A stretch of 64,000 bases of DNA from Streptomyces endocoffeicus. GTDB taxonomy: Bacteria > Actinomycetota > Actinomycetes > Streptomycetales > Streptomycetaceae. A program made the position numbers and the translations under genes. Under the pieces are notes generated by a model, which was not told where the DNA came from, searched no databases, and saw only the letters and a program-made list of their open reading frames with translations. The stretch spans positions 1-64,000 of the forward strand of contig NZ_JAERRG010000022.1 of NCBI RefSeq assembly GCF_016741935.1, given 5' to 3'. Shown here piece after piece: positions 1 through 7,646 of the stretch; the stretch's first letter is position 1; every line of letters starts with the position of its first letter.

Positions 1-85
1 GAGAATTCTCCGGCCGGGCCCCTTCGGTCGTGTTCTGTGCAGTGCGGCGGCAGTGCCCTCTCGTACGCGGGCCTGCCTCGCGGGC

Positions 86-1009
86 CTACTCCTCGGTGAG
101 CATTCCGCGCCGCAGTCGGCCGAGCGCGCGGCTGAGCAGCCGGGAGACATGCATCTGGGAGACGCCGAGCTCGGTGCCGATCTCCGACTGCGTCATCTCC
201 TCGCCGAACCGCATCTGCAGAATGCGGCGGTCCCGCTCACCGAGCTGCTCCACCAGCGGCTTGAGCGCGTGCAGGTTCTCCACGGCCTCCATGGCCGGGT
301 CGACGTCGCCGAACCGGTCCGCGTACGTGGTCACGCGGGTGGCGCCGCCCTCCTGGTCCGCGGGCGCGTCCAGCGAGGTGGTGAGATAGCCGTTGCTGGC
401 CACCAGTCCGTCGACGACCTCGTCCTCGCTCAGCCGCAGATGCTCCGCGAGCTCGGCCGTGGTGGGCGACCGGTCCAGCCGCTGGAAAAGCTCCTCGTTC
501 GCCTTGGCGAGGTCGATCCGCAACTCCTGGAGCCGGCGGGGGACATGCACCGCCCAGCTGGTGTCGCGGAAGAACCGCTTGATCTCGCCGACGATATACG
601 GAACGGCGAAGGTCGTGAACTCCACCTCACGGCTCAGGTCGAACCGGTCGATCGCCTTGATCAGCCCTATGGTGCCGACCTGGACGATGTCCTCCATCTC
701 CACCGAGCGGTTGTGGAACCGCCGGGCGGCGTACCGGACCAGCGACAGATTGAGCTCGATGAGGGTGTTCCGCACGTACTGGTACTCGTGCGTCCCCTCC
801 TCCAGCTCCGTCAGCCGGTCCAGAAACGTCTTGGTCAGCACCCGCGCGTCCTTGGGCGCCACCTTCGCCGGATCGTCCACCGTGGGCAGATCGACGGGGC
901 CGGCGGTCTGAACTCCATCAACTGCAATGTCATTTACGCGAACGTCATGTGCCTGCTCAGCTTCCGCTGTTGTCAGCATCGACATCGTCGCGGGTGCCGT
1001 GTCGTTCAC
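86..1009 (-). CDS. RNA polymerase sigma factor, SigB/SigF/SigG family
   Basis: Sigma-70 family alternative sigma factor of the stress/sporulation type, 307 aa. Region 2 is visible (MEDIVQVGTIGLIKAIDRFD, then FTTFAVPYIVGEIKRFFRDT), region 3 follows (VPRRLQELRI), and region 4 ends with the helix-turn-helix MTQSEIGTELGVSQMHVSRL. The GTG at 1009 is chosen because GGGAG lies 7 bases upstream; an internal ATG at 985 is the alternative. Factors of this family are usually held by RsbW-like anti-sigma factors. None is adjacent here, although a BldG/anti-sigma pair lies elsewhere in the window. The family call is strong; which of the many Streptomyces paralogues it is cannot be told. Confidence 0.9.
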   Translation of the reverse strand: MNDTAPATMSMLTTAEAEQAHDVRVNDIAVDGVQTAGPVDLPTVDDPAKVAPKDARVLTKTFLDRLTELEEGTHEYQYVRNTLIELNLSLVRYAARRFHNRSVEMEDIVQVGTIGLIKAIDRFDLSREVEFTTFAVPYIVGEIKRFFRDTSWAVHVPRRLQELRIDLAKANEELFQRLDRSPTTAELAEHLRLSEDEVVDGLVASNGYLTTSLDAPADQEGGATRVTTYADRFGDVDPAMEAVENLHALKPLVEQLGERDRRILQMRFGEEMTQSEIGTELGVSQMHVSRLLSRALGRLRRGMLTEE

Positions 1010-1077
1010 CGTCGCACTCCCTGTATCGGCTGCATGCTTAGGCTGATTGGGGTCCCGCCTACCCACCCTCCATGTCC

Positions 1078-2406
1078 TCATGCCTCTTTCCTCTGGACGG
1101 ACGGCAGGCCGATGAGCACCACCAGGCCTCCGACGAGGGCCAACGCCATGAGCACGGCTCCGAAGACGGTCGCCCCCGCCGTCAGCCCCACCGCGTCGCT
1201 GAGGTAACCCACCGTTACCGGCAGTACGCCCGCGGGCACATAGCCGCCGACGTTGAGCGCCGCGTTGGCCTCCGCCAGACGGCTCGGCGGAACACTGGAG
1301 TTGAGCAGCGACAACCCGCCGAGCTGCCCCATCCCCTGCCCCGCCCCGGCCAGCAGCGCGGCGGCGACGAGCAGCGGCACGGAGGAGGCGCGGACGGCGG
1401 CGATGAGCGCGCCCATGCCGATCGTCGTACTGACGGCACCGGCGAGGAGGATCGTCCGCCGGTCCAGCCGCTGGACCGCGAACTGCGCACCGGTCGCGGT
1501 GAGGAACATCACGAAGGCCATGGCCCCCGCGACCACGGGGCTGGTGGTGTCCAGCAACCCCGAGAGCAGCGACGGCCCGAGGGAGAGCACGAACGAGGTG
1601 GCGGTGATGCCGGGCGCGAAGACGGCGATCCCCATGAGGAGTTCCCCGCCGCTCCCCCGAGGCACCCCGGGAATCCGCACCCAGGCGCCACCCGCGGACG
1701 CGGACCGTGCGGGCGCGACGGACCGTGCGGGCGCGACGGACCGCGGAGACGCGACGGACCGTGCAGGCGCGACGGACGAACCACGCACCGGCACCGGCAT
1801 CCGCACCACGACCAGGACCGCCGCCACCAGCAGCACCGCCTCCAGGGCGAACACCCCCTCGCCCAACACCCCCGCGAGCAACGGCCCAAGACCGGCCCCG
1901 AACACCATCGCGCAGGAGGCCAGCAGCGCCGCCAGCCGCCGCCGCGCCGGCCCGGCCACATCGGTCACCGCCGCCATTCCGGCGGAGACGACGGCACCGA
2001 CCGCGATCCCGCTGAACAGCCGCGCCACGATCAGCGCCGCCACGCTCGACGCACTCGACGTGCTCGACGCGCTCGACGCGCTCGCGAAGATCGCGCACGC
2101 CGCCAGCGCGAGCCCGAGCGCGGGCAGCAGCACGGGCTTCCGCCCCACCCGGTCCGAGACCACGCCCGAGACCAGCAGCGAACCGATCAGCCCGACGATG
2201 TAGCAGGCGAAGATCACCGTCAGGGTGCCCTTGGAGAACCCGATCTCGCGCTGCCACCGCACATACAGCGGCGTGGCCGCGTTCGACAGGACGAACACCG
2301 CGGTCACCGGCCACGCGGCGGTCCACACCCACCGGGTGGCGACGCCGCCCGCCCCTCCGTCGGCCTCCCGCTCACCCGAGACCGCCCCCGCCCGACTCCC
2401 CACCAC
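1078..2406 (-). CDS. MFS transporter (drug-efflux type)
   Basis: About 442 aa and twelve predicted membrane segments. The MFS motif between TM2 and TM3 is visible (GVVSDRVGRKPVLLPA). The GTG at 2406 sits 5 bases after a GGAGG-type site; the reading frame is open further upstream but without such a site. It is divergent from an ArsR-type regulator, with two palindromic operators between them, so the regulator probably represses it. The central loop carries four 18-bp tandem repeats (1702-1773), and another segment is a Ser/Ala run. The substrate is not predictable. Confidence 0.88.
   Translation of the reverse strand: MVGSRAGAVSGEREADGGAGGVATRWVWTAAWPVTAVFVLSNAATPLYVRWQREIGFSKGTLTVIFACYIVGLIGSLLVSGVVSDRVGRKPVLLPALGLALAACAIFASASSASSTSSASSVAALIVARLFSGIAVGAVVSAGMAAVTDVAGPARRRLAALLASCAMVFGAGLGPLLAGVLGEGVFALEAVLLVAAVLVVVRMPVPVRGSSVAPARSVASPRSVAPARSVAPARSASAGGAWVRIPGVPRGSGGELLMGIAVFAPGITATSFVLSLGPSLLSGLLDTTSPVVAGAMAFVMFLTATGAQFAVQRLDRRTILLAGAVSTTIGMGALIAAVRASSVPLLVAAALLAGAGQGMGQLGGLSLLNSSVPPSRLAEANAALNVGGYVPAGVLPVTVGYLSDAVGLTAGATVFGAVLMALALVGGLVVLIGLPSVQRKEA
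1702..1773. repeat. 18-bp tandem repeat (4 copies) inside the MFS gene
   Basis: Four head-to-tail 18-bp units, GGACCGTGCGGGCGCGAC and close variants, start at 1702, 1720, 1738 and 1756. Read on the minus strand they encode VAPARS-like hexapeptides in the loop between the two halves of the transporter. In-frame unit length means copy number can change without breaking the gene. Confidence 0.9.
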
Positions 2407-2431
2407 GACAGCTCCTCCCGACAAACACGCA

Positions 2432-2477
2432 GTACGACTTGAGTCGAACTTAGCATGCAGTACGATTGGACTCGTAC
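2432..2477. promoter_or_regulatory. Two palindromic operators between the divergent MFS and ArsR genes
   Basis: Two 18-bp sites, GTACGACTTGAGTCGAAC at 2432-2449 and GTACGATTGGACTCGTAC at 2460-2477, share a GTACGA...TCG(A/T)AC dyad and lie 28 bp apart centre to centre. They sit between two divergent start codons, where an ArsR/MarR-type dimer would bind. Binding by the neighbouring regulator is inferred. Confidence 0.75.
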
Positions 2478-2522
2478 AAAGAGCCGCGCACCGAGGACCC
2501 ACAGCACCTACAGGACCCACCC

Positions 2523-2912
2523 ATGACCCCCCAAACCACCGAAGAAGACACACGCCCCGCCATCAAGGCACTCCCCGAACCCCCCGACCTCCCGCCCCCG
2601 CTCCCGGAGCCGGCCGTGGAGGAAATCCGCCTGGAGACGGTCCTGGCGGCGCTGAGCGATCCCCTCCGCCTCCGCATCGTGTGCAAACTCCTCCTCGAAT
2701 CGGAGCAGTTCGATCACACCTGCGGCTGGTTCGGCCTCGACCGCCCCAAGTCCTCCCTCACCCACCACTTCAAGGCCCTCCGCGAGGCAGGCATCACCCG
2801 TCAGCGCCAATACGGCCTGGAGCGCCGCAGCCACGTCCGCGTCGCCGACCTCAACACCCGCTTCCCCGGCCTCCTGGACCTCGTGGCCGACTGGACCCCA
2901 CCCGAGCGGTGA
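2523..2912 (+). CDS. ArsR-family winged-helix transcriptional regulator
   Basis: 129 aa. After a Pro/Glu-rich N-terminal stretch of about 35 residues comes a winged helix: ALSDPLRLRIVCKLL is the typical ArsR first helix, and KSSLTHHFKALREAGI is the recognition helix with the SxHLxxL-type pattern. The only cysteines are scattered (one in CKLL, one in HTCGW), so a metal site is not evident. ATG at 2523 has AGGA 7 bases upstream. It probably autoregulates and represses the divergent MFS exporter through the two operators just upstream. Confidence 0.87.
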   Translation: MTPQTTEEDTRPAIKALPEPPDLPPPLPEPAVEEIRLETVLAALSDPLRLRIVCKLLLESEQFDHTCGWFGLDRPKSSLTHHFKALREAGITRQRQYGLERRSHVRVADLNTRFPGLLDLVADWTPPER

Positions 2913-3035
2913 CGGCGGGCGTTAGCCGGGCGTTAGCGGATCGGCAGCGGTCGTTAAGAGAACGCCAGCAGCGGCCGACACCATGGATGGTGCGTGAGCA
3001 GGAACCGCACACACCAGAAGCCCATGGGGGTCGTC

Positions 3036-3698
3036 ATGTCGCACCACATTCTCAACCGCCGTATCCGTAAGGCCGGTGCGGCCGCGCTGATCGCCGCCGC
3101 CTCGGCCGTCGCCCTCACCGCCTGCGGGAGCAACGACTCCTCGTCCGACGCCAAGGGGAGCTCCTCCTCGAAGTCGTCGCAGTCGGACGCCTCCATCCAC
3201 AGCCAGGCGGGCAACAAGACCGACAAGCAGGCAACGACCCTGGGCTCGGGCGCCAACAAGGCCCAGGCGACCTCCGAATGCCAGCCGGGCACACTGCGCG
3301 GAACCCTGGACGACGCCGGCACCTCCCAGGCGGGGATGAACCACCGGGGCACCTTCCTGAAGGTGACGAACACCGGCGACGAGACCTGCGTGATCAGCGG
3401 CTACGCCGGGGTCGCCCTGGAGGGCGCCGGCCACACCGCCATCAAGACCACCGCCCGCCACGGCAGCACCTACTTCGCCACCGACCCGGGCACCCACCCG
3501 ATCACCCTCGCCCCGGGCAAGAGCGCCTGGGCCGACCTGGTGTGGACCACCACCGGCGCCGGAACCGCCCACGCGAAGTACCTGCAGATCTCCCCGACCG
3601 GCAGCAACTCCCACAGCACGGTCGCCTTCAACCAGGACCTCGACAACGGCACCCTCTCCCTGACCGCCTGGTCCACCAAGCCCCCCATCAACAGCTGA
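3036..3698 (+). CDS. DUF4232 domain lipoprotein
   Basis: About 220 aa secreted lipoprotein. The signal peptide has an Arg/Lys-rich start, a hydrophobic core and the lipobox LTAC. A Ser/Lys-rich linker follows, then the DUF4232 beta-sandwich region (RGTFLKVTNTGDETCVISGY, with paired cysteines). Alternative in-frame ATGs exist at 2994 and 3024; 3036 follows a GGGGG run. DUF4232 lipoproteins are common in Streptomyces envelopes and lack an assigned function. It is the last chromosomal gene before the element and is followed at once by a strong hairpin. Confidence 0.85.
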   Translation: MSHHILNRRIRKAGAAALIAAASAVALTACGSNDSSSDAKGSSSSKSSQSDASIHSQAGNKTDKQATTLGSGANKAQATSECQPGTLRGTLDDAGTSQAGMNHRGTFLKVTNTGDETCVISGYAGVALEGAGHTAIKTTARHGSTYFATDPGTHPITLAPGKSAWADLVWTTTGAGTAHAKYLQISPTGSNSHSTVAFNQDLDNGTLSLTAWSTKPPINS

Positions 3699-3715
3699 AC
3701 CCCCGAAAACCCAAA

Positions 3716-3750
3716 GAAGCCCAGCCCGGACACGGTCCGGGCTGGGCTTC
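3716..3750. terminator. Strong bidirectional-type terminator hairpin left of attL
   Basis: A perfect 16-bp GC-rich stem (GAAGCCCAGCCCGGAC paired with its complement) closes a 3-base loop. No T-run follows, as is common in actinobacteria. It lies between the lipoprotein and the tRNA-Thr fragment. Before insertion of the element it would have lain just past the tRNA 3' end and could have served both. Confidence 0.85.
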
Positions 3751-3753
3751 TCA

Positions 3754-3798
3754 CTGAGCCGCCTAAGGGAATCGAACCCTTGACCTACGCATTACGAG
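3754..3798. repeat. attL: 45-bp direct repeat of the tRNA-Thr 3' part
   Basis: These 45 bases match 37192-37236 exactly. They hold the T-arm, variable loop, acceptor 3' strand and 3' anticodon stem of tRNA-Thr(CGT) on the minus strand, but nothing 5' of the anticodon, so this copy is not a working tRNA. The match ends at 3798 (next base G here, T at the right end), which fixes the left edge of the element. Confidence 0.95.
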
Positions 3799-4274
3799 GG
3801 CCTGCAAGATCGTGACGGGTGGTGCCGAGTGATCACGGCAGGTCCTGTTTTATCTGGTCAGAGGCTTGCCGGTCTGGCTGGCGTGACGCCCCATCCAGCG
3901 GGCGCTGCGCCGTCCGCTCACGTATCGCTCACGCAATCCTGCCCTTCGCAAAGCTGGGAGTCGCGCTGCGCTGCTTCTGCATCTTCTCGATCCGGCGGCA
4001 TGGAGTCTCCGCCTTGTGCTTTTCGCGCCGCAGTTCCTCTTACGCGTAGGCCAACTGCCCCGCGAGGCGATCTTGGTCCGCCACCGCACCTTCCGCCTTG
4101 CCGACCTGGCTCCAGCGCCGCGTACAGTTCCCGCCTCGACATACTGAACGTGACGTACCTGGACCGGATGTTCGATGGCCGTAGCAAGCCAACTTTCCTC
4201 AAACGCCAGCGCCCCGTGATGCGCACCCTGTAGAACGCAGGTCGAGTGCCCAAAACTCGCCTTCAGGGGACAGC
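3799..4274. other. Left end of element, no convincing gene
   Basis: This stretch of 476 bases has overlapping short open frames on both strands with poor coding character and no ribosome sites. What it does hold is a 22-bp direct-repeat site (3914-3935) shared with the right end. A charged minus-strand frame near 3918-4050 could be gene debris, but it is broken by stops. Confidence 0.5.
3914..3935. repeat. Left candidate integrase arm site
   Basis: CCGCTCACGTATCGCTCACG followed by CA, with two GCTCACG half-sites, matches 37081-37102 at 21 of 22 positions in the same orientation. It lies 116 bp inside attL; its partner lies 90 bp inside attR. Subterminal repeats at both ends are where tyrosine-integrase arm or Xis sites are expected. 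Confidence 0.65.
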
Positions 4275-4667
4275 GTGACGGATATGACACGGCGTGCATT
4301 TGCAGCAGCCCTCACTGTGGTCATCGCAGCAGGAGTTGGAGTAGTCACCAACATTGCGACAGACCAAGCAGCTTGGGGGTGGTGGACAGCCCTGACCGTG
4401 CTCGTGGCCCTAGGAGCGGGGCTCCAGCTCTACCTGAATGCCGTATCCCCACCTGGTGACGATCGTGCCGTACGGGCACAAGGCGCAGGCTCCGTCGCCG
4501 TCGGAGGCTCAACGCAAGGGCCAATCAGCACGCAGGCAACCGGCTACAGCTCCAACTCCGGACAGAGAGACCTTCAGCAGTCGGGCACTGTGGCTGCGGG
4601 ACCTGGCGCAGTGGCCATCGGGGGCGACGCCGGCGACTCCATCAACACGAACGTGAGCGAAGACTGA
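4275..4667 (+). CDS. Small two-TM membrane protein paired with the STAND ATPase
   Basis: 130 aa. GTG at 4275 follows AGGGGA. Two hydrophobic helices (residues about 6-26 and 33-56) are followed by a Gly-rich tail with the pattern GSVAVGGSTQGPISTQ, then GPGAVAIGGDAGDSINT. A related motif, AVAVAGDNSGPIV, occurs at the N-terminus of the next protein. The stop and the next ATG overlap (TGATG), so the two are translationally coupled. I do not recognise a named family. A membrane anchor or partner for the downstream ATPase is inferred. Confidence 0.72.
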   Translation: MTDMTRRAFAAALTVVIAAGVGVVTNIATDQAAWGWWTALTVLVALGAGLQLYLNAVSPPGDDRAVRAQGAGSVAVGGSTQGPISTQATGYSSNSGQRDLQQSGTVAAGPGAVAIGGDAGDSINTNVSED

Positions 4668-7273
4668 TGAGGAATGGGGGACGCCGCCGTCCAGCAGAAG
4701 CAAGCGGAGAAGCAGCGGTGGCAGTGGCGGGAGATAATTCGGGGCCAATAGTAACGAATCCAACATTCATCATAACCGCGCCAGACAGAGAAGGTAATTC
4801 TCCCGGTAGACCCCGCTTGCTGCCGCCTGCAGTGAGTGATTTCACCGGGCGCGAGGAGGAGCTGCGCCTCCTGGTAAGAGTCAAAGGGAACCAGGAGGCG
4901 CAAGCTACAGTTTTGATTACAGGAAAGCCTGGTGTCGGAAAAACCACCCTGGCAGTTCAGAGCGCCTATCAGCAATGGGCATCTTACGGCGACGGTGATC
5001 TATATGCGGATCTCCGCGGAGCAGACAAGAATCCTGCATCACCCAAGGAGATAATGGGTCGCTTCCTCGGAGCATTAGGTGTACCAGAGGAAGAAATCCC
5101 GGGGGATCACAATTTACGACAGGACACCTATCGAAGAGTACTTGCAGACAGACCCCTCATTATAATTCTCGACAATGCAGTCGACGAGAGCCAAGTGCGC
5201 CCTCTAATACCTCCAGGAGGATCTGCACTTGTATTCATTACCAGTCGAAGTCAACTGAGCGGGCTGGAATCCGTGCAGCGCATGGATCTAGAGGTGTTCC
5301 AAACTCCAACTTCACTCGACTTCTTCCAGAAAATAGCCGGTAAGGCCGCCATCGACAAAGACGAGAAGAGCGCAAAAGAGATTGTGCAGGCATGTGGGCA
5401 CTTGCCACTCGCTTTGCGTATCGCCGCGAACAGAATAGCCTGCAGCAAGGGCATGTCTTTGGCTAACCTTGCCACCGAACTGCGAGACCAACATGAACTA
5501 CTTGAAGCGCTTGAGGTAGGAGACCTCGCGGTGCGAGCGGCATTCAACCTTTCTTACAGGAGGTTGGGGAAAGGCGCAAAGAATGCCTTCAAGCGACTCT
5601 CCGGTGTGCCAGCAGAAGATTTTGGTGCAGGAATATGTTCAGCACTCTTGGATGTTACCGAGCGGCAAGCATCAAAGACGCTGCGAAAGCTTTCTGAGGC
5701 GAATCTCATCGAACCTTCGGCAAAGTTCGGACGGTTCAAGTTCCATGACCTGCTGAAGGCGTACTCTCGCGAGCTAGCTGAGGCCGACTCCCCGCACAAG
5801 AGTGCTGCCGCCACAGGCCGCATGCTGGACTGGCTGCAGAATTCATCACTGACGGCCCACTTCGTCTTAATAGGTCAGCTAGACAAACTTCAGAGGGAAT
5901 GCGAGTTTGTCGCAAAAATCGAGTCCATCGACTCAGCCACCGACTGGATCCAAGATGAGCTATCGAACGCAATCACGGCTATCGAAATTAGCGCTACAAG
6001 GACGCCAGAAAAGGCCACCGCATTCGCGCTTTCGCTTACCGCACTCTGCGAATTCGTTGGAAACTTGCAGCTTTGGGATGACGCGCTCAAGTCTGGCCTA
6101 AAGGCTGCAACCCTCCTCAGGGACCCTGAGCAGCAAGTTCTACTCATGATGCAAAAAGTGAATCTTGGACGCCATCGAAGAGATTTCCAGGAGTCACTTG
6201 ATCTGTCCGAAGAAGTGTACAGGAAAGCGAAATCAATCAAGAAGGCGCGACTTACTGGGCAAGCAGCAAAGCTGCTTGGCACCGCAAGAATGGATTGCGG
6301 GAAATATGAAGATGCGATGCCGCTAATCGAAGAGAGCTTGGAAATCTTCAAGGAACTCGGAAGGGAAGATGAGGTAGGACAGGCTCTATACAATCTCGGC
6401 GCGATCCACAGAGCCGCAGGAAACATAACCAATGCGATAGATTGCTTCAAACAGGATTTTAGGATCTGTACAGAGGTTGGGGATGAGTTCGGTGCTGCCG
6501 AGACCGCCAACACCCTGGCACTAGCCTACGCAGACGTGGGAGAATTCGACGCGGCAGAGAAGTTGCAACAATTGGCCCTAGAAAGCTACGAGAAGCTCGG
6601 CAATCCACACAAAATCAGCATGGTGTGCAATGACCTAGGTGTCACCCTTAGGCGCCAAGGGAAATACGAGGAGGGACTTGAACTCCATCTGCGGGATCTT
6701 GAACTATCCATCAATGTGGGTAACCAATCAGGAGAAGCGGTAGCGCAAGCAAATATCGCAGAAACATTGCATGCGCTAGGGCGCCTCGATGAGGCTGAGC
6801 CTCGCTTCTCGAAAGCGATATCGACTCTAGAGAAACTTGGTGACGAACAGAGATTGGCTCGCACTCTGGTCTGCCAGATTCCAGTACTTTTCGATCTTGG
6901 GAAGGTTGACTCTGCGGAGAAATGCCGCCAAAGAGCTACGGACATCCTGATCCGCTACGGACAGCTGACGGACTTGGCTGAAATGCATAACGTGCTCGCC
7001 AACGAATACTTCGAGATCGGAGAATATGAAACGTCTTTGGTGAACGTAGAGGAAGCACTCAAAATCAGCCAGACTTTCAGCAATCCATTTCTGCGCGCAG
7101 TCTCTCTGCGATTCGGAGTGCGGAGCAGTGCGAAGCTAAATCGGCCAGACGAGGTACGGCGGTACTCGAAAGATATTCAATTACTGTGCAGCGACCATCC
7201 CGGCCTCGGGCAGCTTCTGCAAAACGCCACACAGCAACGGTACGGAGTATCACAACAAGGTCAATTGAGTTAG
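4667..7273 (+). CDS. STAND/NB-ARC ATPase with C-terminal TPR repeats
   Basis: 868 aa. An entry motif (DFTGREEEL, about 58-66) is followed by Walker A (GKPGVGKTT, 86-94), Walker B (RPLIIILDN, 162-170), a GLPL-like motif (GHLPLAL, 244-250), a winged helix with FHDLLKAYS near 355, and then tetratricopeptide repeats from about 440 to 820 (units such as AGNITNAIDCFKQDFRICTE). This is the architecture of bacterial NLR-like STAND proteins, which act in signalling or anti-phage defence. No separate effector domain is obvious at the short N-terminus, so effector output may come from the coupled membrane protein. The gene is visibly more AT-rich than its surroundings, which points to recent acquisition. 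Confidence 0.88.
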   Translation: MRNGGRRRPAEASGEAAVAVAGDNSGPIVTNPTFIITAPDREGNSPGRPRLLPPAVSDFTGREEELRLLVRVKGNQEAQATVLITGKPGVGKTTLAVQSAYQQWASYGDGDLYADLRGADKNPASPKEIMGRFLGALGVPEEEIPGDHNLRQDTYRRVLADRPLIIILDNAVDESQVRPLIPPGGSALVFITSRSQLSGLESVQRMDLEVFQTPTSLDFFQKIAGKAAIDKDEKSAKEIVQACGHLPLALRIAANRIACSKGMSLANLATELRDQHELLEALEVGDLAVRAAFNLSYRRLGKGAKNAFKRLSGVPAEDFGAGICSALLDVTERQASKTLRKLSEANLIEPSAKFGRFKFHDLLKAYSRELAEADSPHKSAAATGRMLDWLQNSSLTAHFVLIGQLDKLQRECEFVAKIESIDSATDWIQDELSNAITAIEISATRTPEKATAFALSLTALCEFVGNLQLWDDALKSGLKAATLLRDPEQQVLLMMQKVNLGRHRRDFQESLDLSEEVYRKAKSIKKARLTGQAAKLLGTARMDCGKYEDAMPLIEESLEIFKELGREDEVGQALYNLGAIHRAAGNITNAIDCFKQDFRICTEVGDEFGAAETANTLALAYADVGEFDAAEKLQQLALESYEKLGNPHKISMVCNDLGVTLRRQGKYEEGLELHLRDLELSINVGNQSGEAVAQANIAETLHALGRLDEAEPRFSKAISTLEKLGDEQRLARTLVCQIPVLFDLGKVDSAEKCRQRATDILIRYGQLTDLAEMHNVLANEYFEIGEYETSLVNVEEALKISQTFSNPFLRAVSLRFGVRSSAKLNRPDEVRRYSKDIQLLCSDHPGLGQLLQNATQQRYGVSQQGQLS

Positions 7274-7646
7274 ATTTAGACCGTTGACGAAAGTTGACGC
7301 GCGGATGACGCGAGGATTCGACTTAAGCCACCAGACGCAGCAGCGGGTCTCAAGAACGCTGAGCTTGCAGCCCACGAGTCTCTGATCCATGTGGTCGGAT
7401 CACCATGCCGGATCGGCTTGTGCCAAGCCGTTCGAGGGAACTCTCGCGGTCGTGAAGTTCACGAGGGCTCTTCAAAACTGGGAAGGCCAAGCGGGCCCTG
7501 GTCGACGGCTCACCACAGGTCTACGCACCACCGCCAACGACGCCAAGCTTCGTACGGGCAGCATAGGTGTGGCATGTTCCCGCTGGCCGCAGCCATCGCA
7601 CGCAGGGCGCGAGGAAACGCAAGTAGTTGGACGAGGAGCAGAGCAC
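7274..7646. other. Intergenic stretch, no gene recognised
   Basis: This 373-base spacer separates the STAND gene from the ESCO-like acetyltransferase. Long open frames cross it but have no ribosome site or family match. It should hold the promoter of the downstream gene; I see no clear hairpin. Confidence 0.5.

Noticed and set aside
1072..2442. Plus-strand frame over the MFS gene
   Set aside because: Low-complexity Arg/His/Gly translation; the minus strand encodes membrane helices.
3754..3798. A second tRNA-Thr gene at the left end
   Set aside because: It lacks the acceptor 5' strand, D-arm and 5' anticodon stem; it is the attL copy.
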